NCBI GenBank assembly: GCA_002364535.1
Contig: DEYL01000047.1
Location: forward strand, 13,629 to 77,628
DNA length: 64,000 nt
DNA from: Flavobacteriaceae bacterium UBA3159
GTDB taxonomy: Bacteria; Bacteroidota; Bacteroidia; Flavobacteriales; Flavobacteriaceae
Reading direction: 5' to 3'
This document shows, piece by piece, positions 35,727 through 45,144 of the stretch. A program made the position numbers and the translations under genes. Below the pieces are notes generated by a model, which saw only the letters and a list, made by a program, of their open reading frames with translations, searched no databases and was not told the DNA's origin. Each line of letters starts with the position of its first letter. Positions within the stretch are counted from its first letter, which is position 1.

Positions 35727-37082
35727 ATGCTTATAGAATTCCTCGATTTCCTCGGCAGCCTCCATCCTCTGATCGTACACCTACCTATCGGCATCATCCT
35801 CCTAACCATTGCCATTGATGTTTTTATGCGAAATAAAAACAACAGTGTGCAACGGGTCATTACCATGGGATGGTTCTTTAGCTTTTTCAGCGGACTTTTA
35901 GCCGCCCTCTTTGGCTGGTTTTTGGGAGACAATGGCTACTATTTCGAATCACAAATCAACATACATCGCTGGAGTGGTATTGCTTTTGTTGGGCTGTGTT
36001 TTATCATCTGGTTACTGCGATACATCAACTTTCGATTTTCTAAATCCTTTAACCGATCCGTTAACCTGACTACAATTCTACTGTTGATGGTTACCGGTCA
36101 TTTTGGCGGAGAAATGACACACGGTCAAAACTACCTTTTCGAAAATCTTCCATATGTCCAAAAGAAAATTTCATTAATTCCCCTCTCCGAGGCCAAACGT
36201 TCTGAGACCGATTCTCTATTTGTCTATGAAGATTTGGTCTATCCGGTCCTGGAAGAAAAGTGCATTGCATGCCACAACCAAAATCGAGCCTATGGGGGAC
36301 TCAATATGAGTGCTCTTGAAAGTATGGTCAAAGGCGGGAACAGTGGTGCCGGCATCCAAAATGGTAAACCTTTCGAAAGTTTGATCTATAAAAGAGTAAG
36401 TTTTCCCCACGACCATCCCAAATTTATGCCTCCGAGCGGAGTGCCACTCAGCTACGACCAAATCGTTACGCTGGAGTGGTGGATCGACAATGGAGCCGAA
36501 AAACAAATGCCGGTCACCCTGGCCCGAAATGATCCTAAAATCCAACGTTTGATGGAACTCCAATACGGCCTCGACCTCAGAGAAAAGACCTATTTGGAAA
36601 CCCTTGCTCTGGCCTCTCCCACTCCCGAAGAATTAAAGCCCATTCAAGGAGAAGAATTCATTTGGCGATTTCTGAATCCCGAACAGAGTTTTCTGGATTT
36701 GAAATTCACCAAAAAAGAGATCGAAACAAATGATCTACTCAAAATCCAGTCGATAAAGAAAAACATAACATGGCTCAACCTGACCGATTGTATGCTCAAC
36801 GATAATCACTTGAGTTACCTCATTGATTTTTCAAACCTCACCCGACTCAAGATTCAAAAAAATCCGTTGGTAACCAATAAAGGCATGGAGGCCCTTCAAA
36901 ATTTGGAAAATCTAACCGAGCTAAATCTTTATGGTACTCGGGTTAGTAACGCTGCTTTGAATACTTTAGGGCAGATGGAAAGTCTTAAAAAATTATTCCT
37001 TTGGAATACGCGCATAACCGCCAAAGCCATTGCGGATTTTAAAGCCCAACATCCCGACATAGAAGTCATCGCCGGATTTTAG
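35727..37082 (+). CDS. DUF2231 membrane / cytochrome c / LRR fusion protein
   Basis: About 451 residues in three parts. Residues 1-150 hold four transmembrane helices of the DUF2231 type, with conserved-looking histidines (LGSLHPLIVHLPIG, NIHRWSG, TGHFGGEMTHG) that could ligate haem b. Next is a PSCyt1-type cytochrome domain with CIACH at about 178-182. The C-terminal 110 residues are leucine-rich repeats (LTRLKIQKNPLVTNKGMEAL, LTELNLYGTRVSNAALNTLG, LKKLFLWNTRITAKAI). I chose the ATG at 35727, 4 bases after the DUF1501 stop; an ATG at 35697 would overlap that gene. It is a plausible membrane electron partner for the haem c lipoprotein upstream. Confidence 0.87.
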   Translation: MLIEFLDFLGSLHPLIVHLPIGIILLTIAIDVFMRNKNNSVQRVITMGWFFSFFSGLLAALFGWFLGDNGYYFESQINIHRWSGIAFVGLCFIIWLLRYINFRFSKSFNRSVNLTTILLLMVTGHFGGEMTHGQNYLFENLPYVQKKISLIPLSEAKRSETDSLFVYEDLVYPVLEEKCIACHNQNRAYGGLNMSALESMVKGGNSGAGIQNGKPFESLIYKRVSFPHDHPKFMPPSGVPLSYDQIVTLEWWIDNGAEKQMPVTLARNDPKIQRLMELQYGLDLREKTYLETLALASPTPEELKPIQGEEFIWRFLNPEQSFLDLKFTKKEIETNDLLKIQSIKKNITWLNLTDCMLNDNHLSYLIDFSNLTRLKIQKNPLVTNKGMEALQNLENLTELNLYGTRVSNAALNTLGQMESLKKLFLWNTRITAKAIADFKAQHPDIEVIAGF

Positions 37083-38402
37083 CTATTGCAGTTTAAAGAG
37101 GTCGTCTTCCTCCTTTTCTTCCTCCGCTTCTGTGGGTTCTATCTGTTCTACCTTACTCAGTTTGGACAACATCATACGGGTACGGGTGGTCACCATTTTT
37201 TCGATCTCGTTGTCGGCTTCTTTGATCTTACGCTGAGCCTTTTCCAAGACGGTCCCAAAGGTGGAAAACTCCTTTTTGATACTGGCCAAAACCTCCCAGA
37301 CCTCACTGCTGCGTTTCTGAATCGCCAAGGTCTTAAAGCCCATCTGTAAACTGTTGAGCATAGCCGCCAACGTAGTGGGACCAGTTAGTATGATCTTATA
37401 TTCCCTTTGCAATTGGGCGATCACCTTGGGATGTCGGGTAACCTCAGCATACAAGCCTTCAAAAGGCAAAAACATGATCCCGAAATCCGTGGTATGTGGC
37501 GGATCGATATAGCGTTGGGAAATGTCTTTGGCGAATTTCTTTACCGTATTAAGTAAGGCACCCAAAGTGGCTTCTATCGCCACAGAATCACCCGACTCAT
37601 AGGCGGATTGCAAACGGGCGTAATCTTCCTGCGGAAACTTAGCATCTACAGGCAAATAAACCGGACCGCTGCTGTGGCTTTTCCCCGGAAGTTTAATGGC
37701 GTATTCCACCAGCGCATCCGAACCTTTTTTGGTTTTTACATTGGCATCGTATTGTTCGGGAGCTAAGATCTGCTCCAAAATATTGCCCAACTGTATCTCA
37801 CCCAAAACTCCACTGGTTTTGACATTGCTCAACACCTTTTTTAGGTCGCCCACCCCTGCCGCTAGGTTCTGCATTTCGCCTAGGCCTTTTTGCACCCTTA
37901 GCAACTGCCGGGTGACCACTTCAAAAGATTTACCCAAACGTTCTTCCAGGGTTTTATGGAGTTTTTCATCAACGGTTTCCCGCATCTTTTCCAACTTTAA
38001 CTCGGTGGATTTGACCAACTCGTCCTGCTTTTGATTAAGGCGTTCAAAATTTTGCTTTTGCAGCTCATTAAAAGCGGTAACGTTTTTAGAAAAGGCTTCC
38101 TGAAAATCCTTGAGGGTGGTGCGCAACTCTTGCCGGTCCTCCTTGGCCTTTTTAGCCAAAACCTCATTGAGGCGTTCCATGCTTTGGGTGATCTCCAAAC
38201 GGGTTTCCCGAAGATTTTTTGTCAACTCCTCACGGTTTTGGTAAAATTCTCCCCTGATCAACTCCCGTAATTCACCTGATAACCCGGTGCTACCCTGTTT
38301 TCTAGATAACAAAAACAATAGTAACCCAAAAGTCAAAGCCGATAAGGCCAATAATCCGATTTCCATTCTAAGGATTTGTTGCAAATTAAAAAGAAAAGAC
38401 AT
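37083..38402 (-). CDS. rmuC: DNA recombination protein RmuC
   Basis: A 439-residue protein with one N-terminal transmembrane helix (MEIGLLALSALTFGLLLFLL), a long coiled coil (about residues 35-175) and the RmuC nuclease-like core. Core motifs are SGVLGEIQLGNILEQIL, PVDAKFPQEDY, FGIMFLPFEGLYAEV and ILTGPTTLAAMLNSLQMGF. E. coli RmuC limits inversions at short inverted repeats. It ends one base from the stop of the convergent DUF2231 gene. An ATG at 38366, right before the membrane helix, is an alternative start. Confidence 0.93.
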   Translation of the reverse strand: MSFLFNLQQILRMEIGLLALSALTFGLLLFLLSRKQGSTGLSGELRELIRGEFYQNREELTKNLRETRLEITQSMERLNEVLAKKAKEDRQELRTTLKDFQEAFSKNVTAFNELQKQNFERLNQKQDELVKSTELKLEKMRETVDEKLHKTLEERLGKSFEVVTRQLLRVQKGLGEMQNLAAGVGDLKKVLSNVKTSGVLGEIQLGNILEQILAPEQYDANVKTKKGSDALVEYAIKLPGKSHSSGPVYLPVDAKFPQEDYARLQSAYESGDSVAIEATLGALLNTVKKFAKDISQRYIDPPHTTDFGIMFLPFEGLYAEVTRHPKVIAQLQREYKIILTGPTTLAAMLNSLQMGFKTLAIQKRSSEVWEVLASIKKEFSTFGTVLEKAQRKIKEADNEIEKMVTTRTRMMLSKLSKVEQIEPTEAEEEKEEDDLFKLQ

Positions 38403-38461
38403 GAAAGTAGGAAAGAAAAGTCAAAAGTAATAAAAATGACCCTTAAAGAATATTAAGTAGA

Positions 38462-39325
38462 TCACAACAATTGCCTGATCAATCCCTCCTGAGCAGAGGA
38501 GGCCACCATCAAACCTTCACGGTCAAAGATGGATCCTCTAGAAAATCCTCGAGAGTTAGACGCACTGGGGCTGTCCATGGCATAAAGCAACCATTGGTCT
38601 AAAGAAAAGGGCCGGTGGAACCACAGTGCATGGTCAAGACTGGTATAAAATGTTGGGCCTTTACTGAGTTCTTTTTTATGGGGTAGGGTGGCAGTTCGCA
38701 ACAAGCCGTAATCAGAGATATAGGCCAATAACTGATGCTGAAGTGGTATTTCAAAGGGGGTGGCTTCTTTGGAACGAAACCAATAATTGCTCTCTGCCGG
38801 AGCGTTGACATTATCCCTCAGGCTAAGCTTTTCTACAGGTCGAAACTCTATCACCTCAGGTTTGATCTTTTTAAATCGTTCGAATACCTCTGGGTCTGTT
38901 TTTTGTATTTCCAACTGCTCCAGATCGCTCAACAGTTTTTCGGGAGAAATATAATTGGGCATCGAATTTTGGTGGTCAACCCCTTGTTGTAACAACTGAA
39001 AAGATGCGGACATGTTAAATATGGCACTTCCTCTCTGAAATGCCACCACCCGCCGGGTGGTAAAACTTTTACCATCTCTGATGATGTCCACCTCATAGGT
39101 GATGGGCAATTCCAAATTACCCCCCAAAATAAAATATCCATGAAGCGAGTGGGCATAACGATCGTCGGGAACGGTCTGGTAAGCCGCATTGAGGGACTGC
39201 GCCAACACCTGTCCCCCAAATACCCGTCCCCAAGAGGTTTGGAAGTTTTGTCCTTCAAAAGTGTTTTCACCCGTCTTCTCCAAAGTGATTAGATCGATCA
39301 GTTCCTTAATGTACTTCATTCTCAA
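38462..39325 (-). CDS. tesB: Acyl-CoA thioesterase II
   Basis: A 287-residue double-hotdog thioesterase hydrolysing acyl-CoA to free acid and CoA. It carries the TesB landmarks WGRVFGGQVLAQSLNAAYQTV, SLHGYFILGGN, SFTTRRVVAFQRGSAIFNMSASFQ, and near the C-terminus SLDHALWFHRPF and SRGFSRGSIFDREGLMVASSAQEGLIR. Length is normal for the family. Cytoplasmic. A start two codons later is possible. It separates rmuC from the second sulfatase region. Confidence 0.94.
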   Translation of the reverse strand: MRMKYIKELIDLITLEKTGENTFEGQNFQTSWGRVFGGQVLAQSLNAAYQTVPDDRYAHSLHGYFILGGNLELPITYEVDIIRDGKSFTTRRVVAFQRGSAIFNMSASFQLLQQGVDHQNSMPNYISPEKLLSDLEQLEIQKTDPEVFERFKKIKPEVIEFRPVEKLSLRDNVNAPAESNYWFRSKEATPFEIPLQHQLLAYISDYGLLRTATLPHKKELSKGPTFYTSLDHALWFHRPFSLDQWLLYAMDSPSASNSRGFSRGSIFDREGLMVASSAQEGLIRQLL

Positions 39326-39361
39326 TTTTGATTTATAAAGTTATTCTAAGTTAGAGCAAAA

Positions 39362-40783
39362 TTAATAATCCCCTCCCGCATTACTGTTTTGAACAGACAA
39401 ATTCCAATCTCGGTAAAGGCTTTCTAAAGCCTTTAATTTTTTGGATTGTGCGGTTGACAGATCGTTTTCTTCTCGGGTGTCTTGTCCCAAGTCATACAGT
39501 TGTGGTCCTCCGTCAGAAACACCATACAACTTGTGGTCGTTGTCAATTAACGCAAATTGTTTGTTGAATTGATAGGCCAGGGGTTTTGTTCTTTTTAGCT
39601 TTTTTTTGTTCCAGTAGGGGGTAAGGTTTTCCCCGTCATATGGTCTTTGGTATTTTTCCATATCAATCTCCAAAATATGAGCAATGGTGGGAAAGTAATC
39701 GGAGGTAAAGCAGGGGGCGTCCACCCTGGTTCCGGAGGGGATTTTTGCTGGCCACTCCACGATGCCAGGGACCCTGATCCCTCCCTCATGTAAACTTCTT
39801 TTTCTTCCCCGCAAGCCTTTGGTGATTCCTTGAGCCCTTCCGTGGGGGATGTTTTTATCTCTTACTTCTTTTGATGTTTCAGGGCCATTGTCGGAGGTGT
39901 AAAAGATCAAAGTATTGTCGGACACCCCAAGGGTTTTGAGTCGGTCCCTCAAACGGCCCACCTGTTCATCTAGGGCAGAGATGACTCCGTAATAGTGTTG
40001 TTGGTTTTCGCTAAACTCCGCATAAAGAGATCTGTATTGTTCTCCTGTCAATACGGGTAAATGGGGCGCATGAAACCAAATGATGGACAAAAAGGCTTGG
40101 TTTTGGGCCACAGATTCTTCAATAAAAGGGATCACCCTATCCATGATGACGCGTGAGTCGTCCCCTTCGAGATTTTCGGTTACCCTTTGGCCTGGCCCTG
40201 TCCAGTAGGAAGTGCCAAAAGGCTCCCCCTCCAAGAGTGTTGCTTTAACATCCTCTGCCGTCTGGGGTGGCGTGATCATGGGATCCCAAGTCGGAACTTT
40301 GGACTCGGTGACAAAACTGACGTCAAAACCGTGATTCCAAGGCGGAGCGTAGTGCATTTCGTTTTGTTTTTTGCCGCCACGATTGGCATCGGGAATGTCA
40401 CGTGTAAGGGTTCCCAAATGCCATTTGCCAAAATGCCCGGTACGGTAGCCTTTTTCTTTGACCATCTCAGCAAGGGTAATCTCTTGGACCTTTACATGAC
40501 CGCAATTGGCGCTACAAATGCCCATACGAGCGGGGTGTCTACCGGTCATCACACTGGCCCGGGTTGGAGAGCAAACCGAACCTGCGGAATAGAAACGTGT
40601 AAAAACTGCACCATTTTGAGCCATCGCATCAAGGTGGGGGGTTTTCAGGTGAGGGTGGCCGTTATAACCCACATCACCCCATCCTTGATCATCGGCCATA
40701 ATCAAAATAATATTGGGAGGCTGTTCCCGTTGGCAAGCCAGCGTTAAAATGAAAATAAAAAAGATACTTAAAACAGCTTTCAT
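39362..40783 (-). CDS. Sulfatase lipoprotein (S1, Cys-type)
   Basis: A 473-residue arylsulfatase-type enzyme anchored as a lipoprotein (FILTLACQRE lipobox, Cys17). It has metal-binding ILIMADDQGWGDVGYNG, the formylglycine motif VCSPTRASVMTGR with Cys71, GKWHLGTL, and FYTSDNGPET for the distal metal and sulfate site. All catalytic segments look intact. The next sulfatase upstream ends in a strong terminator, so this gene probably has its own transcript or depends on read-through. The substrate is presumably a sulfated glycan. Confidence 0.92.
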   Translation of the reverse strand: MKAVLSIFFIFILTLACQREQPPNIILIMADDQGWGDVGYNGHPHLKTPHLDAMAQNGAVFTRFYSAGSVCSPTRASVMTGRHPARMGICSANCGHVKVQEITLAEMVKEKGYRTGHFGKWHLGTLTRDIPDANRGGKKQNEMHYAPPWNHGFDVSFVTESKVPTWDPMITPPQTAEDVKATLLEGEPFGTSYWTGPGQRVTENLEGDDSRVIMDRVIPFIEESVAQNQAFLSIIWFHAPHLPVLTGEQYRSLYAEFSENQQHYYGVISALDEQVGRLRDRLKTLGVSDNTLIFYTSDNGPETSKEVRDKNIPHGRAQGITKGLRGRKRSLHEGGIRVPGIVEWPAKIPSGTRVDAPCFTSDYFPTIAHILEIDMEKYQRPYDGENLTPYWNKKKLKRTKPLAYQFNKQFALIDNDHKLYGVSDGGPQLYDLGQDTREENDLSTAQSKKLKALESLYRDWNLSVQNSNAGGDY

Positions 40784-40796
40784 CTTACTTACGGGT

Positions 40797-40836
40797 TTTT
40801 ATAAAAAACCCTTTTAACTGAACAGAAAAAAGGGTT
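40797..40836 (-). terminator. Rho-independent terminator after the 40.9-42.4 kb sulfatase
   Basis: On the minus strand a perfect 9-bp stem AACCCTTTT / AAAAGGGTT (plus-strand 40807-40836) is followed directly by a T-run. It lies 22 bases after the stop of the sulfatase at 40859. Confidence 0.8.
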
Positions 40837-40858
40837 GTATTATTATTTTTTCACGGAT

Positions 40859-42445
40859 TTAACGATTGACATAACTATCGATAAACTGCTTGTCCAAAGC
40901 ATCGGAATCTCCGTATTTTTGACGCATTTCGTCATATCTTTTGTGCATCATTTGCTGGATCTCTTCATAGCCAGGGTCGTTGTAAATGTTGTTCATTTCG
41001 GCGGGATCCTTATCTAAATCGTACATTTCCCATACATCGATATCGTAATAGAAATGCATGAGTTTGTAGCGATCGGTCCTTACTCCGTTGTGTCTTTTGA
41101 CCATATGAACTGAAGGGTATTCATAATAAGTATAATAAATGGCATCACGCCATTCGCTGTTTTCCTTACTGACAACTTTTCTAAAAGATTCTCCCTGCAT
41201 CGGCTCAGGAATGGGTACTCCGGCATAGTCCAAAAAGGTAGGGGCAAAATCAAGGTTTTGGATCATCTGATCAATCTGTGTACCGGGCTTGATCTCTTTC
41301 GGGTAACGCATCAAAAGTGGAGTTCTTAAGGATTCTTCATACATGAATCTTTTGTCAAACCAACCATGTTCTCCCAAATAGAAACCTTGGTCGGAAGTAT
41401 AAACAACAATGGTGTTTTCTGCCAGACCGTTTTGATCGAGGTAGTCGAGTACTTCTCCCACACCATCGTCAACGGATTGGATTGTTCTGAGGTAGTCTTT
41501 CAGATAGCGGTTGAATTTCCATGAGGCCAATTCTTTACCATGTAATTTTGCCGCTTTCATGGCATCGTTTTTAGGTGTATAGGCATTGAGCCAGGCCTCA
41601 CGCTGTTCGGGAGTAAAACGTTCGAGTTCTTTATTGAATCGCGTCTCTCTCCCGAAGGGATCAATGAGAAATTTAAAGTCGTGTCCCCAACGACCGTGTC
41701 CACCATTGCCATGGGCGGCGGCAATTTGCTCTTCTGTAGCAGCGATTAGCATCTCTTGTGCAGCTGCGGCAGGACGCCCATCATAGTCGTCGAAGAAATT
41801 GTCGGGAAAATCAAATGTCTTGTCGTCAAAAAGGGTCAAATACTTTTCCTCAGACTGCCAGTTTCTGTGGGGTGCTTTTTGGTGGTACAACAACAGAAAA
41901 GGCTTAGTTTTATCTCTTTTATTTTTGAGCCAATCCAAACTCAAACGTGTGGTGATGGAGGTCACATAGCCCTGTATGCGTTCTTTGACGCCATTGATTA
42001 TGAAATCGGGATTGTAGTAATGTCCTTGTCCGGGTAGTACGGCAGAATAGTCAAAACCTTGTGGCAATCCCCTGAGGTGGATTTTACCCACCATAGCGGT
42101 TTGGTAGCCAGCGGCTTGCAGGTCTTTGGCGAAATTGGGTTGCTCCCAATTAAAGTCTTGGATGTTGTCCACCTTTCCATTGACAAAACTGTGCTTTCCG
42201 GTGAGCATCACCGCCCTACTGGGAGCACATATGGAGTTGGTCACAAAACCTTTATTAAACAGGGCGCCCTCGTGGGCAATTCGGTCAATGTTGGGTGTGT
42301 TGTTCAGATCGTGTCCGTAGGCACTTACGGCTTGAAAAGCGTGATCATCGGACATAATAAAAACGATATTTGGTGGCTTTGGTTTTTCTTGCTCACAAGA
42401 AAAAAGAAGTGGCAAAAGAAAAACGAAAAGAATTAATTTTTTCAT
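40859..42445 (-). CDS. Sulfatase lipoprotein, glucosamine-6-sulfatase-like
   Basis: A 528-residue sulfatase with a lipoprotein signal (LLPLLFSCEQE, Cys17). It shows IVFIMSDDHAFQAVSAYG, the formylglycine motif ICAPSRAVMLTGK with Cys73, GKIHLRGLPQGFD, and VVYTSDQGFYLGEHGWFDKRFMYEESLRTP. The last segment and the DKDPAEMNNIYNDP tail are typical of the N-acetylglucosamine-6-sulfatase-like group. Catalytic residues look intact. Own terminator downstream and a 113-base gap upstream to the divergent Gfo/Idh/MocA gene, so likely monocistronic. Confidence 0.92.
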   Translation of the reverse strand: MKKLILFVFLLPLLFSCEQEKPKPPNIVFIMSDDHAFQAVSAYGHDLNNTPNIDRIAHEGALFNKGFVTNSICAPSRAVMLTGKHSFVNGKVDNIQDFNWEQPNFAKDLQAAGYQTAMVGKIHLRGLPQGFDYSAVLPGQGHYYNPDFIINGVKERIQGYVTSITTRLSLDWLKNKRDKTKPFLLLYHQKAPHRNWQSEEKYLTLFDDKTFDFPDNFFDDYDGRPAAAAQEMLIAATEEQIAAAHGNGGHGRWGHDFKFLIDPFGRETRFNKELERFTPEQREAWLNAYTPKNDAMKAAKLHGKELASWKFNRYLKDYLRTIQSVDDGVGEVLDYLDQNGLAENTIVVYTSDQGFYLGEHGWFDKRFMYEESLRTPLLMRYPKEIKPGTQIDQMIQNLDFAPTFLDYAGVPIPEPMQGESFRKVVSKENSEWRDAIYYTYYEYPSVHMVKRHNGVRTDRYKLMHFYYDIDVWEMYDLDKDPAEMNNIYNDPGYEEIQQMMHKRYDEMRQKYGDSDALDKQFIDSYVNR

Positions 42446-42558
42446 AGGATTTGATTTATTTAATTACATACAAATTATAAAAATTTCAATTAATCGAAGG
42501 GGTTAATTTGTTAGAGATAAAATCTTACATTTAATTTCCAAAAATTAAGGATCAAAAG

Positions 42559-43521
42559 ATGACCAAAACAATCAAATGGGGGATCGCAGGTCTCGGCAAT
42601 ATTGCACGAAAGTTTGCAGAAGATTTAAAAAGGGTTGCTCAAGCCGAGTTGGTTGGTGTGGCTTCCACTAACAGGGGTCGTGCACTGGCTTTTCAAAAGG
42701 AATTTAACGGACAAAAAGCCTATGGTAATTATGAAGATTTGTACCGTGATCCTAAAATACAGGTCATTTATATTGCCAGTCTAAACCAGAACCACAAAGA
42801 CATGACCATGGCGGCACTGGAAGCGGGAAAAGGGGTTTTGTGCGAAAAACCCCTAGGACTCAATACGGAAGAGATCCGGGCTATGATCGCATTGGCTCAA
42901 AAACAAAATTGTTTTTTGATGGAAGCCTTGTGGTCGCGTTTTAATCCAGCCATACAAAAAGCAAAACAGTGGATCACAGCGGGGCAGATTGGTGATCCCA
43001 AATTTCTGTATGCCGAGTTTTCCTTTTACCGTCTTAATATAGATTCCTCCCATCGTTTGATGGATCCTAAAAAAGGAGGAGGGGTTTTGCTGGACATAGG
43101 AATCTATCCCTTATTTCTGGCCTATTTCATTTTGGGTAAACCCAAAAAAATAGTAGCACAATCCATCTCTGCAAATACGGGGGTGGATGTTCAGACCTCC
43201 ATGATACTGCAATATAAAAATAACCAAGCGGTGCTCTATTGTGGTATTGCCAACGAAAGCGACAACAACGCCAAAGTGGGGGGAACAAAAGGGGAAATAT
43301 TACTCCATGGTTTTTGGCATAATGCCCAAAAAGTGGAGTTGACCCAATCTGGAACCACCACCCAAGAAGATTTTCCCCTAGAGGGGAACGGTTATGTTCC
43401 TGAAATTGAAGAGGTCAACCGCTGTATCGCCTCGGGGAAAAAAGAGAGTAATTTGTGGAGCCATCAAGACGCAATAGAACTAGGTAAAATGGTTGAACAA
43501 GTTTTCGAAAAAATAAAGTAA
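42559..43521 (+). CDS. Cytoplasmic Gfo/Idh/MocA family oxidoreductase
   Basis: A 320-residue NAD(P)-dependent sugar dehydrogenase without signal peptide. The Rossmann motif is WGIAGLGNIARKFAEDL, the catalytic-lysine motif is VLCEKPLGLNT, and GGGVLLDIGIYPLFLAYFILG matches the conserved C-terminal strand region of the dimeric-dihydrodiol/xylose dehydrogenase-like subgroup. The substrate is unknown; an intracellular sugar released by the surrounding exo-enzymes is a reasonable guess. Convergent with the DUF1501-T9SS gene (13-base gap). Confidence 0.9.
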   Translation: MTKTIKWGIAGLGNIARKFAEDLKRVAQAELVGVASTNRGRALAFQKEFNGQKAYGNYEDLYRDPKIQVIYIASLNQNHKDMTMAALEAGKGVLCEKPLGLNTEEIRAMIALAQKQNCFLMEALWSRFNPAIQKAKQWITAGQIGDPKFLYAEFSFYRLNIDSSHRLMDPKKGGGVLLDIGIYPLFLAYFILGKPKKIVAQSISANTGVDVQTSMILQYKNNQAVLYCGIANESDNNAKVGGTKGEILLHGFWHNAQKVELTQSGTTTQEDFPLEGNGYVPEIEEVNRCIASGKKESNLWSHQDAIELGKMVEQVFEKIK

Positions 43522-43534
43522 AAGAGCTAAGCCA

Positions 43535-45142
43535 CTATTTAACTAAAAAAGATTTACTATAGGTTTTCTCTCCATTGACCGTAATTTTGTAAAAGTACTG
43601 TCCGGGAGGAAGGCGTTGGGTAGCGGTATCAATTAAAGAGAGGTTGTGCTTTCCGGAGTTTAAACCAGAACTAATAGTGTTTCCTACTTTTCTTCCCAAT
43701 ACATCAAAGACATTGATTTCGACATTGGCGTATTCATTAATTGACAGGTATAAGCTGACACCGTGATCTCCGTTTACTGCCGCGTGGAGGGGAAGGTAAG
43801 GGTCTTCGGTAATAGGCAATTTTTCCGATCCATCACAACCCAATCCCAATCCCAAAAGTTGGGGCTTGGGACCGCTAATGGCATTGCTGACATCGACGGC
43901 ATCTGCACACAACCAATCGGTAAGGACAGAAGCATATACAGCTCTAAAATCGATACTGCTTGCAATATTACCTTTCTTATCCAGTGCTCTTAGGTTAGGG
44001 TGCTCACCAATAAAACCATTGCCGTTGAGGGCTGGCCCAAAAAGCATAATTGGCGCAGCAGAACCGTGGTCGGTTCCATTTGAACCATTTTCAGCAACCC
44101 GACGGCCAAACTCAGAAAAGGTCATCGAAAGTACTTTGTCGGCCACTCCATAATCACTCAAATCTTTGTAAAAGGTTTGGATGGCCTTAGAGAGTCTTGA
44201 CATCAAGGATTCATGACGTGCAGGCTGGTTGGCATGGGTGTCAAATCCGCCCAATGAAACCATGTACACTTTGGTCCCCAGACCCCCTTTGATAAATCGA
44301 GAGACCAAACTCATTTGTAAATCAAAATTATCATTGGCGTAGGAATCAAATGCTCTGGACTTTTCGTAAGCCTGATTGATCACAGAGGCATAACGGAATG
44401 TGGTGTTTGAGGCTTCTCTTAAAAAGGAAACCTGCTGGCTATGAAGGTTAGTCCTGATGTTTTGGTTGTCAAATAAGGTTCCGTTTTCGGCCACTCTTTT
44501 GAGGCGTTGTGGACTGGATACCGAAAAAGAATAGGTTGTGAGATCTCCATCAAAAATCATATTTCCACCACCGCCGATTTGAATGGCTAGGGGTTTTTTG
44601 GGTGGGTTGTTCATGTAATCCCCATACTTTCCCTCGTAGTATCTACCCATCCATCCAGAACTAATCTCACTGTCGGGAGTCGTCGTTGCCCAAATTTCGG
44701 AGGATTTAAAATGGGATAAGTTTTGATTTTCGTAGCCCACACCGTGGATGACTTTCATGGCACCCTCGCCCCACATAGGTGCCACAGCGTTCATAAAATT
44801 AGGCATACCATGATTGTCGTTAAGCTTGTAAATGTTGTTTTCTGGTATATGAATTTTGGGTCGTTTGTTGGCATATAAATCAAAATCGTAAAGTGGAACA
44901 ATTGTATTGAGTCCATCGTTACCGCCTTTAAGTCTAATGAGCACCAATATACGATCGGAATAGGCATCGGAAAGGGCTTGGTTCAACTGAGGAGATTCGA
45001 CCACTGACAGAGTACTGTTCCCAAATGAAATGGCACCTGCTCCTGCCATACCGAGGGTTCTCAAAAATCCCCGCCGATCCCAGTGCGCGTGATCAAGATC
45101 ATGAGACTTTAAATGCATTTCATTAGGTTTATGGCGCTTCAT
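43535..45142 (-). CDS. DUF1501 protein with Tat signal and T9SS sorting domain
   Basis: A 535-residue DUF1501 protein. Its N-terminus carries a twin-arginine motif, HWDRRGFLRTLGMAGAGAIS. The DUF1501 body follows (ILVLIRLKGGNDGLNTIVPL, NHDGSAAP-like TDHGSAAPIMLFGPAL, SLGGFDTHANQPARHESL, MTFSEFGRRVAENG). The last 80 residues are a type A T9SS C-terminal domain (VEINVFDVLGRKV, LPPGQYFYKITVNGEKTYSK). So it appears to cross the inner membrane by Tat and the outer membrane by T9SS. It follows the DUF1800 gene by 2 bases; such pairs are common in Bacteroidota but biochemically undefined. Confidence 0.9.
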   Translation of the reverse strand: MKRHKPNEMHLKSHDLDHAHWDRRGFLRTLGMAGAGAISFGNSTLSVVESPQLNQALSDAYSDRILVLIRLKGGNDGLNTIVPLYDFDLYANKRPKIHIPENNIYKLNDNHGMPNFMNAVAPMWGEGAMKVIHGVGYENQNLSHFKSSEIWATTTPDSEISSGWMGRYYEGKYGDYMNNPPKKPLAIQIGGGGNMIFDGDLTTYSFSVSSPQRLKRVAENGTLFDNQNIRTNLHSQQVSFLREASNTTFRYASVINQAYEKSRAFDSYANDNFDLQMSLVSRFIKGGLGTKVYMVSLGGFDTHANQPARHESLMSRLSKAIQTFYKDLSDYGVADKVLSMTFSEFGRRVAENGSNGTDHGSAAPIMLFGPALNGNGFIGEHPNLRALDKKGNIASSIDFRAVYASVLTDWLCADAVDVSNAISGPKPQLLGLGLGCDGSEKLPITEDPYLPLHAAVNGDHGVSLYLSINEYANVEINVFDVLGRKVGNTISSGLNSGKHNLSLIDTATQRLPPGQYFYKITVNGEKTYSKSFLVK

Positions 45143-45144
45143 CT

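Noticed and set aside
40187..40747. 186-codon plus-strand frame
   Set aside because: Antisense of the sulfatase at 39362-40783, which has all catalytic motifs.
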